DNA of 64,000 bases from Hofstenia miamia (Eukaryota; Xenacoelomorpha; Acoela; Hofsteniidae). The stretch covers positions 1,583,620 through 1,647,619 of the forward strand of contig CABFPE010000019.1 in NCBI GenBank assembly GCA_900660155.1. The letters run 5' to 3'. The translations under genes and the position numbers were made by a program. The notes under the pieces are model-generated. The model did not search any database. It had not been told where the DNA came from and saw only the letters and a list, made by a program, of their open reading frames with translations. Shown here in pieces: positions 48,388-60,220 of this stretch (its first letter is position 1; every line of letters begins with the position of its first letter).

Positions 48388-49302
48388 CTTCTCTCAGGGC
48401 CCTTATTTTTACCTTTATTAAATTAATGGCACTCTTTCATTAATTTGGTGCTAATCTTTGATTAATTTAGTGATTTTAATGATTTTCAGTGTTTTCAAAC
48501 TTAATTTTCAAATTTGTTATTAATTGTCCCCTAAATCAAGTTGGATGTGTAATTGCTTGTTTGAATTGTGAGTGCAATTAAGTGAATTTGTAAATGGTAA
48601 ATATTTACCTTTTTTCTGCATAAAAGTATGGAAATTATTGTAGCAAATGTTAAATAAATTTTGTCTTGCTGGATACCATTTGCTTTTTTATTATTTATAA
48701 TATCTCTAACCTTTTTAGATATGGTATTGATTTTATAATAATGAATCTGTAAGATCTGGCAATAATGTGGGAGGAACTCTGCTGTGCCTGGGGTGACGAC
48801 TCACTCCTTGACAGATGGTAGCCCATATTGTGGTCACTTTAGGTCTAGGCCTATGTATAGGGAATAACAACTGTTTACATCAATAAATTTGTACATGCAC
48901 TTAAAACAACACAATGCAATATAATATGCCACTGGCGTACAAGAATACATGACAATTACATGTTATTATATCTTATTAAATGAGCTGAGATAAGAAGAAC
49001 ACTGAGCTAAATTTGTTTTACTGAGCTAGAAATTAATACACACAATTTGCACCTTGGTGAGTAAGGATGGTTTTTCATGATTTGGCTTTGGCGTGATGCT
49101 TTGTGAATTGGTCGCTATCTGGAATGCCTTCTTGAGGAATGGTTTCAGTTCTTTCTATAGTGAAATTGGCAAACTACCAATGTTCATTTGTTTTGTTGGA
49201 AAACTGGTTGCTCTTGGCAATGGTAAATCTTTGCAACCTTCAGTCACTACTATGTGTTACCCAGTGCCACTTGACCTGCTAGACGCGCCCTGTGATTCTA
49301 CA
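48388..49302 (+). repeat. G3 5' LTR
   Basis: About 915 bp from ctctcagggcccttattttt to ...gtgattctaca. Matched along its length by 58648-60215. Its first few bases differ from the TGTAGAGTCA start of the 3' copy. Confidence 0.85.
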
Positions 49303-49320
49303 TGGTGACCCTGACGTGAT
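49303..49320 (+). other. G3 primer binding site, tRNA-Trp type
   Basis: TGGTGACCCTGACGTGAT lies directly after the LTR. From memory, the complement of the 3' end of animal tRNA-Trp (…CACGTCGGGGTCACCA) is TGGTGACCCCGACGTG, so there is one difference in 18. This primes minus-strand synthesis. Confidence 0.65.
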
Positions 49321-49848
49321 TCAGAACTGTTCTTGGTGTTTTCTTACTGTATTTGGTTTTGTTCTTTCCATTAGGTGTGAGTCAGCTGGGATGGATTTCC
49401 CCTGACTGTGATTTACTTCACCACCAATTGATGCACAACTTTACCTCATACATAATTCTACACTTCCAATTCTGTGATCTGAAGCTGTTACCAAGCCTCA
49501 ATTGTTCTTACTTGTTCTTAGTGCCATATTGGCGTTGTCTCATTATTCTAGTATTTAGAATGATTACCATACCTATACCTCACTGCTGTCAGTCAGTTAC
49601 TTTTTGTTTCTCCTATGCAGTTGGATGTTTCTCCTACATTATTGGAATTGCTTTTGGAACCTCTTTTTCTTACTTTACTTTTACTTATTCTTGTTACTTA
49701 TGGATATGGATTTCTCTATTTCTCATAATGGGACTCCCACTTAGGACTTCCCCTGTGTGAGTGCTGGTGGCCTCAACACTGCCCCTCACACTGTTGGATT
49801 TGATTCTGCTGTTGTTTTATCTACACCCCTACTAAACTTGTTTCTGCT

Positions 49849-51290
49849 ATGTCTACACCCTCCAAAGTTTTTCAGCAAGTGATCCTCATTCCTGCTACCT
49901 TGTCAAATCTGTTCATTTCATATAAGCCAATGTTGCCTTCTCTTGAGTCACTGACAACCAAAGTTGAACAGCTTAGAGAAGCCCTCTCTGAGCAGATTTC
50001 TCAGTGCCACTCCTGTGAAGCCTGTCTTGATGCCTTGCAGGCAGAGTTGCAACAACAAGCCACTGCTGCTTGGCAGTGTGAGAGATGCTTGCTTGCATTA
50101 GAGATGCAAGTTCAAGAACATACCCTGTGTTTTCCACTGATCTCGTCAGAAGAACCTGAGTATGTAACTTGTGCCTTCTTGGATAGTGCTCTTGATGCTC
50201 TCTCTGAAACATTTTCACATATTATATTGCAAACATTTTCTGCTCACCTTTCTCATGCTCTGACAGCACCTACCATGACTCCAGTGACGCTGCCATTTGT
50301 TACCCCCATTACCTCTTTTACAGTTGGAGGCCCTACATTTACCCAGTCAGCTCTTACACAAGTTTCAACTTTAACCACCATAGCTATGCTGGGCCCCTGT
50401 ACCCTGAGCACAACAGTAGTGCCTACTGCACCTGTCAGTGTTACAGTTACGCCAACTGCTATGATCACTTTGCCTCCTCCTCTGAGTAACCCTATCAGGT
50501 CTGCAACAACTTGTTGGCCATGCTTTACCCAGTCTATTTTCCCACAGAAGCATCTGGAAGTGAACCAGCAAACCTTTTCAATTGACACTTCGTGTTGCCC
50601 AAATTTACTGGGAAGATTGACCAGATCTCACAGTCATTTGAAGAGTGGCTCTTCCTCTTTGAGCGCACTATGAAACAATATAAAGCTACACAGGATGCTG
50701 CAGTTGCTCAATTTCCCATGTATCTCCAAGGCCTTGCATACAATCAGTACATGATGTTGGACAGAGAGGTTAAAACTGATTACCAATTACTCATCAGTCA
50801 TTTTGAGGACCATTACATGGTGCCTCATATAAAACAGCAATATAAGATGCTCTTATGTGATCTCTCCTTCAAAAAGGAAGATGATGTCAGGACCTATATT
50901 ATGCAGGTCAACAGACTTTTTTGCCTTAGCAAGTTGACGCCAGAATACTCGCAACATGATCTCTTTTTGTAAATCTGTCGGGGTCTTCCCTCCACCATTC
51001 AGAGCTGTCTCAAACTTAAGTGCAATCCAGAGGACAATCAGTATAGTGTACATGTTGCAAAATACAACTTGCATTGAAAAAGATGCTGGAGATTTGAAGA
51101 CAGGTCAGACGACCCCCAAACCGCCAACCTCCTCAAGTTCTGCTGTAGTGTCGAAAAAACCTGATAATGAAGTAACACATTACAGACAATCAAGTCACAT
51201 TCAGACTCAGTATTGTGCAAGCATTTGTCTAGTGGCTAATGGAGATGGTTTCATTATTGAAGAGCTGTCAACTGAAGTGTACTCCTGACA
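49849..51290 (+). pseudogene. G3 gag-like region
   Basis: The first part (49849-50580) reads as a coiled-coil-like stretch (LTTKVEQLREALSEQIS) followed by a Thr/Pro/Val-rich linker. The second (50592-50972) has FTGKIDQISQSFEEWLFLFE and YKMLLCDLSFKKEDDVRTYI, which fit the capsid-type retrotransposon gag domain that binds RNA and forms the particle. No convincing zinc knuckle is visible. Broken. Confidence 0.6.
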
Positions 51291-51387
51291 CCAATGTCAA
51301 GTCTGTCAGTCATTTAAATTAGATGGAGCACCGCCTCCTTCCTGATGTCTTGGTGATCACCTCATTACTGCAACCAACCTCATCCCT

Positions 51388-51708
51388 GTGGATGTGAACA
51401 GACTTTTAATCAATGTCACAATTGATACGGGAGCCTCTGCTTCCATAATAAGCAACACCTTTTGCAACAAGCTTTGTTTGGAGAGAGAGAGTCTCTTGCT
51501 GTCTAAATCACACTTGCTGGATGCTTCAGGAAATACTATCTCATTGAAAGGTCAAATAAATAACCTTGAACTACAAATTTGTCAGGAGTGTTTCCAAGTA
51601 GATCTCATCATTATAGACACTTGTGATCAGCCCTTGCCATACGACATTATCCTTGGCAATGATTTTCTCAAAAAGAATGCCTGCATCATAGACTATCTCA
51701 ATCTGTGA
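51388..51708 (+). pseudogene. G3 aspartic protease region
   Basis: INVTIDTGASASIISNTF carries the DTG active site, and IILGNDFLKKNACIIDYL is the conserved C-terminal strand. Homologous to G1 at 39022-39429. Confidence 0.8.
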
Positions 51709-52012
51709 AAGCAAGCCTCAGGAGGAACTTTCTACAATTTGCAACCAAGAAATTCTGTTAAAACTCTCTGAAACTATTGTTGTGGAACCCTGGCACTGGC
51801 GACGATTTGCTGTCACTGCTAACTCTCCTTACAAGGGCAATGTAATGATCTCTGGACAAAGAGGGAAACACCTTCTGGGCATACACTTTTCTCTGGACCT
51901 CTGTCATGTCTCCCATGGCAGGACTTGTATCACTGTGCTCAACAGTTCTGCTCGTCTGATCTGAATAGATCCGACCAAGATTTCCATTATTGCGACTCTG
52001 GTCCAACTTGAA

Positions 52013-53112
52013 ATGAAAGCCACAGCTTGTCTGCTTGTTCTCACTGTGATTCATGATCTGAGTGAACCCAGTGATCCAGTACAGATCCCAGTCATAAATG
52101 AAAAAACTCATGGGCACCTGAGTCCCCATGAATGTGATTTGCTTTCTGCTCTCTTGTGCCAGCACCATGATGTATTCAACTATGTCTCAATTAGCTTTGG
52201 TAAGGTCATTGGGGAACAACACGAAATTACAACTAAAAGTGATCACCCTATTCAGTTGCCAGTTCAGCAAATGCCAGAGAACCTACATGCAGAGTATGAA
52301 CAGATACTCAGTGATCTGATAGAGAGTGGTATCATTCAAAGCAGCAACAGCCCCTATGCAGCACCTACAGTGTTTATTTGGCAAGGTGAGAAGTACCACC
52401 TTTGCATTGATTTTAGAAAACTAAATGACATTACTATCAAGGATGTGTATCCTTTACCTCACATTGAAGATCTTTTATACAGTGCTAGCCAATACAGTTT
52501 GTTCTCATGCCTAGATCTCTGCAAGCCCTATTGGCAAGCCTGCTGACATCCTGAAAACAGCCTTTATAATGCCATACAGCCTTTTCAAGTGGAAATACAT
52601 GGCCTTCAGGCTCTGTAATGCCCCTGCCACTTTTCAGCATTATGTTACTCTCATACTGCAGAATGGGGCCAACATCCTCAAACCAGGGATCGTGGCATAT
52701 ATGGACGACATTCTTGTCACTGGACACACATTCACCAATCATTTGCATAAGTTGGGTCAAGATCTTGTATGACTCTGGTCTCTAGGTCAATGGCAATAAG
52801 TGTTCTCTTATTTTGCCACAAGTTACTTTCTTAGGAAGGGTAATTGAACCTGGAAGAATTTCAATAAAGAATGATGCAAAAGACCATCTTGATCACATCA
52901 AGACTCCATGCTCTCACAAGGATGTCCAATGCTTGATGGGCTTTCTGAATTACTATGGCTCATTTATTCCTGAGTTGGCTAATCAAACAAAGCACATTTC
53001 TAACCTGCTCCAGAAAAATAGTGAGTTCCATTGGACCTGGGCTGAGCAAGACGAGCTAGACTCTGTGAAGCTAGAACTGAGGTGGATTCCAAGTCTCAAC
53101 ATGCCTGACTAA
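52013..53112 (+). pseudogene. G3 reverse transcriptase region
   Basis: Boxes in order: QLPVQQMPENLHAEYEQIL, KYHLCIDFRKLNDITIKDVY, PLPHIEDLLYSASQYSLFSC, FRLCNAPATFQHYV, VAYMDDILVTGHTF (catalytic), VTFLGRVIEPGRISI and LMGFLNYYGSFIPELA (thumb and connection). This is the Ty3/Gypsy arrangement. Broken in a few places. Confidence 0.85.
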
Positions 53113-53129
53113 ACCAAAGAATTCTTAAT

Positions 53130-55000
53130 TGATTGTGATGCAAGCTCTGTTGCCATCAGTGGCGTTTTAAGTCAAATCATCATTGGTTGAGAAAGCCCTG
53201 TTCAGTACTTCAATTGGAAGCTCTGAAGCACTGAGTTAAACTATGGGGCCACTAAATCCAAGTGCTAGCGCTTGTCAAGAGCCTAAAGAAATTTTGCTTC
53301 TTCATCCTAGGTCAACAGTTTACTGTATGCACCAATAACTCCATGCTAGCCTGGCTTAAGAAGTTTTCTATCAAAAAATTGAACATTGTTGCCCAGTGGA
53401 TCAAGTACCTTAATGACTTTACCTTTATGATCACCCACTGTCCAGGGAAACTCCATCTAAACGCAGATTACTTCACTGCCCTCCCCAGCTACAAGCAAGA
53501 TCTTAGGAAGCTGGTTGGTGAGAAGACTCCATTTGGGTTTATCCCTACCTGTGAGTATGAGCTCCTTCCTGAAATCAATGCTGATTGGAATGGGAAAGAG
53601 ATCCTCCCCATCCTTGTGAAGGAAGAGATCTCTGAAAAGGAAATTGCTGTCCATCAGCAGCATGATAAGATCTTGTTGGAGATCATAGCAGAAGTAAATA
53701 ATCTGAATTATGCTTTAGGCTGTTCTGTGAAGAGGTACTTCCAGCATTACAATTGGAAAGTCACAGAAGCTGGGCTCCTGTATGCCCATAGTCAAAACAG
53801 CTGGCTGGCAATCCCCAAGTATTTTAGGAGGGATCTCATTTGGAAGATCCATGAGCTAGGTCCTCTGGGAATCGTCCAGACTGAGAGAACTTTTAACTCT
53901 TGCTACGTCACCATCAGAATACAAGCTGCTGTTGAATACATAATTGCAAAGCATGCCTGCTTCAGGGAGCCAGACACTTTCCAGAGTAAAGAGCCAAGCT
54001 CCACAGTTGGGTTGCCAAATGAACAAACAAAGTAGTCCATATGGACTTAGAGAAATTATCACAAGATGAGGAAGGCTTTCAGTATCTTCTGGTCTTGATT
54101 GACCACTTCACTAAGTATGCAAGGCTCATCCTGCTCAATAGTACTACAGTTGAAGTCATCAGAGAGAAAATTGTGATGGAGTGGATCTTTAAGTTCAGAC
54201 CTATGGAGAGGTTAGTCTCCAATTGCAGTCCTCAACCTGATTGCCACCCTCATGAAAGAGTTAGAGATTGTACATGATTTCAATACTGTGTACCACCTGC
54301 AGTCAAATGGTGTCATCAAATGATTAAATTGCACCATCATTACATTAATTAGAGTAGCTCTAGCCTGGGCCACTGGTCAGCATTGGAAGTGAGTAATACA
54401 GGTAGTAGAATTTTTCTATAATACAGCCATCCACTCTACTACTAAAGTCAGCCCTTTTAAGGCTATGTTTGGCTGCGAGGCAAATACACTGCTATCCATA
54501 ATGTTCCCGGATTACAATGAACCTACCCTAGAGAATTTTGTGAACTGGATGCTACAGGAGTTTCAGGAAGTGCATATTACCATATGCTGAAATACCAACC
54601 AGTTAATTATTCACCAATGAAGAAACTTTAATAGAAAATTGTATGGTGAACTGCACAAACAAGGAGATTCTGTTTTTGCGTACTTCCCTCATCAGATTAC
54701 CAACCCCAATCAGGTGTGAAAGCTTGCCGCCAATTGGCAGGGACCTTTTGTGATCATGAAAGTATTAGATCACCACCAGTACTTACTAAATAACAGTAAA
54801 GTCGCCCACTTTCAACAACTTAGGCGAACTATTAAAGATATAAATAATACAGTCATTGACAATAATAACAAGTTTTCCCTCATTGATGATGGCGTGAACA
54901 AATTGAGTATTATGACAATCTCACTGAGTGTGAGGAAGATGACCTTACTCAGGTCTAGTATAATAGTAACCTTGGTAATAGTAGCAACACTATAGCTACT
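53130..55000 (+). pseudogene. G3 RNase H and integrase region
   Basis: RNase H text: FFILGQQFTVCTNNSMLAWL. Integrase: LIWKIHELGPLGIVQTERTF begins the H..H..C..C zinc-binding end; VLIDHFTKYARLI is the first core Asp strand; STTKVSPFKAMFGCEANTPL follows, and a C-terminal part ends VAHFQQLRRTIKDIN. The integrase inserts the DNA copy, leaving the 5-bp duplication seen here. Broken. Confidence 0.8.
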
Positions 55001-55149
55001 CATATTTTGCCTCAGAGAAAAGCTAGAAATCAGAGATATTTAGATCATTAAAATACCCAGGATTGGGATGTTAACCTTATATTTTTGTTTAGCAACCATG
55101 AAACAATCAGAGAATGGACGAACCCATGAGACGAAACCAGCCAAGCAGC

Positions 55150-58100
55150 TACACTGAGATGAATAGATGAGAGCACCTCACATAAGTGAGAGTGCCCAGC
55201 AGAGGACTCCAGTAGCTGCAGCCGCCACTATGAGAGGAGACAACTCTGCCCTTGGGATCGTGATTCCCATGACTACGCATGGAGACAACTCTTTGTGTGA
55301 GATTCCGAGGAGTCTAGAGTGCCCTTTGCTCACATTAGTCACATTAGTCCTCCTAGTCCTGGTCCCTTGTCCCATGATTCAACTAGTTTCAGATCCAGGA
55401 AAGCAGAAGAGAGAAAAGCAAAGACTTCTAAAGTTGGGAACAAGATTTTACACCTGTATTTTATTGCTATGCAAAGGGCGGTCTATTTGGTCCAAGACAA
55501 CTTATCTGAGGATACCAAGAATAAGCTTTGATGGACCTTTAACACTAAGGCACTTACCTGTTCCATCAATATCATTCCTTTCACTATCAACACAGAATGC
55601 AGGCCAAGATTAATACCATCATCTGTTACAACTCAAAGATGCAGGGTGGTATGCTGCAACCATACTGGTGGAGCACAGTTTATACGATGTTTAACAAAGA
55701 TTTCAACTTGTCCCACCTATGCCAGCTCCTGAACAGTAAAGGGAAAATCAAAAAGTTCGAGTGCATTAACATTGATTTTGATTACCTGCTAATCATTTAT
55801 TTCTTTCAGGTGAATGAAGTGACACACCGCAAAATCATGGAGAAAATTGAGATTGCTTATCAGCTCACTAAGGTTGAGAATATTTGACTTGTTATGTTTC
55901 TAAAAGAAGAATAGCAGGATAACGTTCCTGATGAAGTAGAAGGTTTCCATTTCCACACTTCACAGGTTTCTACAGTAGTTCGTACATGCCAACCAGTATG
56001 TACAACACCAACATCATCTCAGCCACTAAGCTTATCTATACAGATCTACTCATGTGCAAGAAGATTCCAACACATCGCCTCGCAGTCAACACTCAACTTA
56101 TCATAGATGCATGCATTCATGCTCAAATGTTAGAGTCTATCAACATAAATCTGCCTCGCCTCTCCTACATGTCAGACCTTCACGTAAGTTTTGCTTTCTC
56201 TCAGAGTGCAGCCACTTTGCAGGAGACAGTCAGGAAATGGAGTGGCCCACAATTAGCATCCGCAGCCCAAACTTGCAGTATAACCAATCAGTCAAAAGGG
56301 TCTTGGCAGAATTGCGACTCTCACATGACATGCAGGATCACCAGAACTTTTCAGAAAAGCTTTTCTCAGAGAAATTCGCTCCAGCAATTCAATCATGCAG
56401 AGCCATGTGGATATTGGCTGCCTTCCTCACATGTGACCCGCAGCTCCAACTACCTTTGGACAAAGCAGCCTGAGAGAAGCTTGCCAAACAGTGGCCTCAT
56501 GACCTGCCACTTGGAAAGTAAAGAACTGGATGTTACACTCATGCTCACTACCTGCTTCACCAGGAAAGTCAAAGAAAGCAATGGAATGCTTTGAGAAGTA
56601 TTACGCTCAACTCATTGGGTCTAGTGGCCCAATTGGCCATCTGCCTCCACAAATGATTGTGAACCGCCTAGGAGTCGCCTTCTCTGACTTAAACATCTTC
56701 TNAGATGCGGGTATATCAAACATTAAATTATAAAACAAAAATATATTCNTAAAGAACTGGATGTTACACTCATGCTCACTACCTGCTTCACCAGGAAAGT
56801 CAAAGAAAGCAATGGAATGCTTTGAGAAGTATTACGCTCAACTCATTGGGTCTAGTGGCCCAATTGGCCATCTGCCTCCACAAATGATTGTGAACCGCCT
56901 AGGAGTCGCCTTCTCTGACTTAAACATCTTCTTGAACACTCTCAAGAAATACATGTGGGGAGCCACCACTGAAATGAAGTTTCCTTTGATTAACTCCAAG
57001 TACAGGCCTCTCTGCACCAGTCAACTAATGTGCCACAAGCCTGGTTCAACACAGCAATTCCTCAAACTTGTTGGTCACTATGGCATTCCTGCTTGCACAG
57101 AAATCTTCTTCAACTTGGAGCACCTTAATTATCTGGAATGTGGCTAAAATCATCTCATCAGAACTCAGCAACAGGCAACAAAGGATGGAGAGATCATTCC
57201 CATCACAATGCTAGAACAAACAATGAAGTCACCCCAGCAATTTTACCAAGAGGAAAAGTTGCTAGCCTCGTCCGCCATTGGGGTATCACCAACAACCAAG
57301 GCCTTAATCAAAGCTGTCAATCTAGAAAAGTTTTCAGGATCTGCAGTCTCACCAAAGCCTATGCCTGCCTGGTTGTATCATGGAAAACCAAAGGATCCTC
57401 ACTATCAAACACCACCCAAATGAGTTTGCTGATAAGCCAGTGATCATTGATCAAGGCATTGAGCCTAACAGTGACAATGACGTCCTAGGTCTTATGAAAT
57501 AGTGTCTCACAGAGATGTTCACCAAGGAAGAGCTGGTCCTCCTACTATCACCAGGGCAACAACTCATCCTGGACATAGAGTGTACTACTGCCTGCCTACG
57601 CATCACTATGCCTCAAGTAGACAAGTTATGGAGCCATGGACTCTGTGGAACCTTTTGGGAATTGATTTGCAAAGCCAAGATCAATTACCCAGTCACCATT
57701 GGAATGGCCACTCTCAAAAGGAAAGCTAGCTTCACACAACTGGAAGAAAACGTTGAGAAGAATAATCTACTCTGCATTCCACCTCCTTGCCTGATGACTC
57801 CATTGATCCTGCTGTCTTGGAGGGTCCGTCGCAGAAATGAAAAAGGTCTCTTCCCACCTCTCTGATCAAATCAACTATGTATCTACTGTGGCTAAAGTTA
57901 ACAGAGCAATGCAGACTAAAGAATACAAAGAAACCCGTGATACATTGCTAGAAGTTGGAAACCCTGAGAGGGTCTACACCAATGGGAAATTCACTATCAA
58001 GGACATTTTTCAGAAGGGGCAACCTATCTCCACACAATGGGAAAAAATCCACTGCACCATTAATTCTCTGGATCCCTGCATCATGATTCTATTTCAAGCT

Positions 58101-58630
58101 GGAGGGGACCTAATGTGGACCAACAAGGCCAAAACAATCACCCACTACTATGATGTCACAAAACGCATAGAAATCATCACCATGCTATGTTCCAAGATCA
58201 AGTAAATTAGTATTGTTCTCTCTTCAAAGATCACGCCACTCAAATGGGATTGCTATGGGAGGTCTTCCTCCACTTTTATCCTGACACAAAGATTAGAGCA
58301 GAGGATGCACACACCTCAGACACAGATGCAATGATGGCAATCCTCATTGCCTTGAATGGCCATTAGTTATATCAAGGGTTCTATGACACATTTACTCAGA
58401 AATAAAAAGTGCTACAACACAACTGCCCCATTAGTTCCAGGTTACCTGAGCTCAAGTACTTCAGGCTATGCAGTGAAATGGTTACACAACGGGAGGCACT
58501 GATGAAAGTGACTTGGCAACCACGTTATGCAGAGGTCTTGTCATGGGACAACATATTGGCAAAGGAGATGGTTGAAGAAGCCCAAAAGTTGTTGTGTGGC
58601 CCTACAGTCCAGGTATTACCACAAATTTAA
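55150..58630 (+). pseudogene. G3 third coding region (env position), unrecognised protein
   Basis: About 3.5 kb of coding-like sequence between integrase and 3' LTR, in several frames. Readable blocks: ITHYYDVTKRIEIITMLCSK, LLCIPPPCLMTPLILLSWRV, KINYPVTIGMATLKRKASF, LPPQMIVNRLGVAFSDLNIF and MFTKEELVLLLSPGQQLILD. The blocks recur in the same order in G2 (minus, 44790-48290), and the C-terminal part recurs in G4. The text is mostly charged and helix-like, with no visible signal peptide, fusion peptide or membrane anchor. Position suggests an envelope, content does not; I do not recognise any family. A 183-bp exact duplication around N marks (56519-56932) is probably artificial. Confidence 0.6.
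56519..56932 (+). other. Assembly patch: exact 183-bp duplication around a foreign 46-bp piece
   Basis: 56519-56701 is repeated exactly at 56750-56932. Between them single Ns at 56702 and 56749 enclose 46 AT-rich bases unlike the element. This is the pattern of a wrongly joined scaffold or gap fill, not of biology. Confidence 0.8.
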
Positions 58631-58636
58631 CTGAGC

Positions 58637-58647
58637 AATGGGGGGCA
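58637..58647 (+). other. G3 polypurine tract
   Basis: aatggggggca stands immediately before the 3' LTR start TGTAGAGTCA. It primes plus-strand synthesis in LTR elements. G2 has a similar aatggagggtg at the same place. Confidence 0.7.
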
Positions 58648-59304
58648 TGTAGAGTCACTCAGGGCCCTTATTTTTACCTTTATTAAATTAATGGCACTCT
58701 TTCATTAATTTGGTGCTAATCTTTGATTAATTTAGTGATTTTAATGATTTTCAGTGTTTTCAAACTTAATTTTCAAATTTGTTATTAATTGTCCCCTTGA
58801 TCAAGTTGGACGTGTAATTGCTGGTTTGAATTGTGAGGGAAATTAAGTGAATTTGTAAATGGTAAATATTTACCTTTTTTCTGTACAAAAGTAGGGAAAT
58901 TATTGTAGCAAATGTCAAATAAATTTTGCCTTGCTGGATACCATTTGCTTTTTTATTATTTATAATATCTCTAACCTTTTTAGATATGGTATTGATTTTA
59001 TAATAATGAATCTGTAAGATCTGGCAATAATGTGGGAGGAACTCTGCTGTGCCTTGGGTGATGACTTGCTCCTTGACAGATGGTAGCCCATATTGTGGTC
59101 ACTTTAGGTCTAGGCCTATGTATAGGGAATAACAACTGTTAATATCAATCAATTTGTACATGCACTTAAAACAACACAATGCAATATAATATGCCACTGG
59201 CATACAAGAATGCATGGCAATTACATGTTATTATATCTTATTAAATGAGCTGAGATAAGAAGAACACTGAGCTAAATTTGTTTTACTGAGCTAGAAATTA
59301 ATAN

Positions 59305-59380
59305 CTACACTACTGTAGTTTTCACTTTCTCGCAAGTTTTCTAAACTTCGTAACTCATCCACTGTCAGCGTTTTTCCTTG
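59305..59380 (-). other. Foreign coding-like piece between N marks
   Basis: The minus strand reads GKTLTVDELRSLENLRESEN without a stop. A single N lies at 59304 and twelve N at 59381-59392. The 5' LTR has no such sequence at this point. It may come from the same hAT-like source as 59558-60087. Confidence 0.55.
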
Positions 59381-59557
59381 NNNNNNNNNNNNACACAATT
59401 TGCACCTTGGTGAGTAAGGATGGTTTTTCATGATTTGGCTTTGGAGTGATGCTTTGTGAATTGGTCACTATCTGGAATGCCTTCTCGAGGAATGGTTTCA
59501 GTTCTTTCTATAGTGAAATTGGCAAACTACCAATGTTCATTTGTTTTGTTGGAATAN

Positions 59558-60087
59558 GAAGGGCTGTGTGTAAGACTTCCTTCGCCCATACCCAGATATT
59601 TATGCAAACCTGAATACTGCTCCATGGTGTGATCAAACAAAGAACGAATCCCAAAAAAGATTTATCGATGAATCCTGCAATTTTGGCTTGAAGGTGTTCG
59701 GAAGGCGATAAACGAAAAGGCGCAATTTCACGGTCTTCTTTTTCAATAAATTGAGTTCAACATACCGTTTTAGCATCTCATATTTAGAAGACAAGCAGGT
59801 AGTATTTCTTGTAATTGGTAATAGTTTTGTTTTGTTCCGCAGAATTGCAGATTTACGAAAAGTATTTAACTTGATCATAAGTTGGTTGATTTTTACGATG
59901 AGAGGTTCAAACGGCGTCATTACGGAATTAACCGACAAATTGAATCAGTGTGATGTGCAGCCAATGTACGGCTTACCCAGATTGTTTGCAACTCTCGCAT
60001 TCACTGGGGCGTTATCTCCCACCAGAAATAAAACATTTTCAAGTTTTTTCCCGAACATGGCAAGTGTTTCCACTAAAAATTGCTTGT
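59558..60087 (-). pseudogene. hAT transposase fragment between N marks
   Basis: The minus strand reads KQFLVETLAMFGKKLENVLF, LVGDNAPVNARVANNLGKPY, IGCTSH then FNLSVN after a stop, and a 101-codon frame (59938-59633). The GDN...N..A..LG.P..GC.SHR.NL.V order is a signature of hAT transposase cores. Single Ns at 59557 and 60088 bound it, and the 28 bases just before it (59529-59556) are repeated exactly just after it (60089-60116). So it was probably placed here by assembly, though a true insertion is not excluded. Confidence 0.6.
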
Positions 60088-60215
60088 NACCAATGTTCAT
60101 TTGTTTTGTTGGAATACAGGTTGCTCTTGGCAATGGTAAATCTTTGCAACCTTCAGTCACTACTATGTGTTAACCAGTGCTGCTTGAGCTGCTAGATGCG
60201 CCCTGTGATTCTACA

Positions 60216-60220
60216 CTACT
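60216..60220. repeat. G3 target-site duplication, right copy (ctact)
   Basis: Pairs with 48383-48387; the G2 pol fragment starts right here. Confidence 0.75.

Larger units (their letters stand above)
48388..60215 (+). mobile_element. G3: Ty3/Gypsy-type LTR element with a third coding region
   Basis: About 11.8 kb: 5' LTR, primer binding site, gag-like region, protease, reverse transcriptase, RNase H, integrase, a long third coding region, polypurine tract, 3' LTR, flanked by ctact. It is inserted in G2 in the opposite orientation. All structural parts are there, but the coding regions are broken, by about a dozen or more interruptions. The LTRs differ by only a few per cent by eye, so the insertion is much younger than G1 or G2. 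The 3' part contains several N-bounded foreign pieces that look like assembly patches. Confidence 0.85.
58648..60215 (+). repeat. G3 3' LTR with foreign insertions
   Basis: It starts TGTAGAGTCACTCAGGGCCC and ends gattctaca, matching the 5' LTR. It is about 650 bases longer because of N-bounded pieces at 59305-59380 and 59558-60087. Outside these, it differs from the 5' LTR by a few per cent by eye. Confidence 0.85.

Noticed and set aside
55150-58630. Calling the third coding region of G3 an envelope protein
   Set aside because: Position fits, but I see no signal peptide, membrane segment, cleavage site or envelope-type Cys pattern in any readable part.
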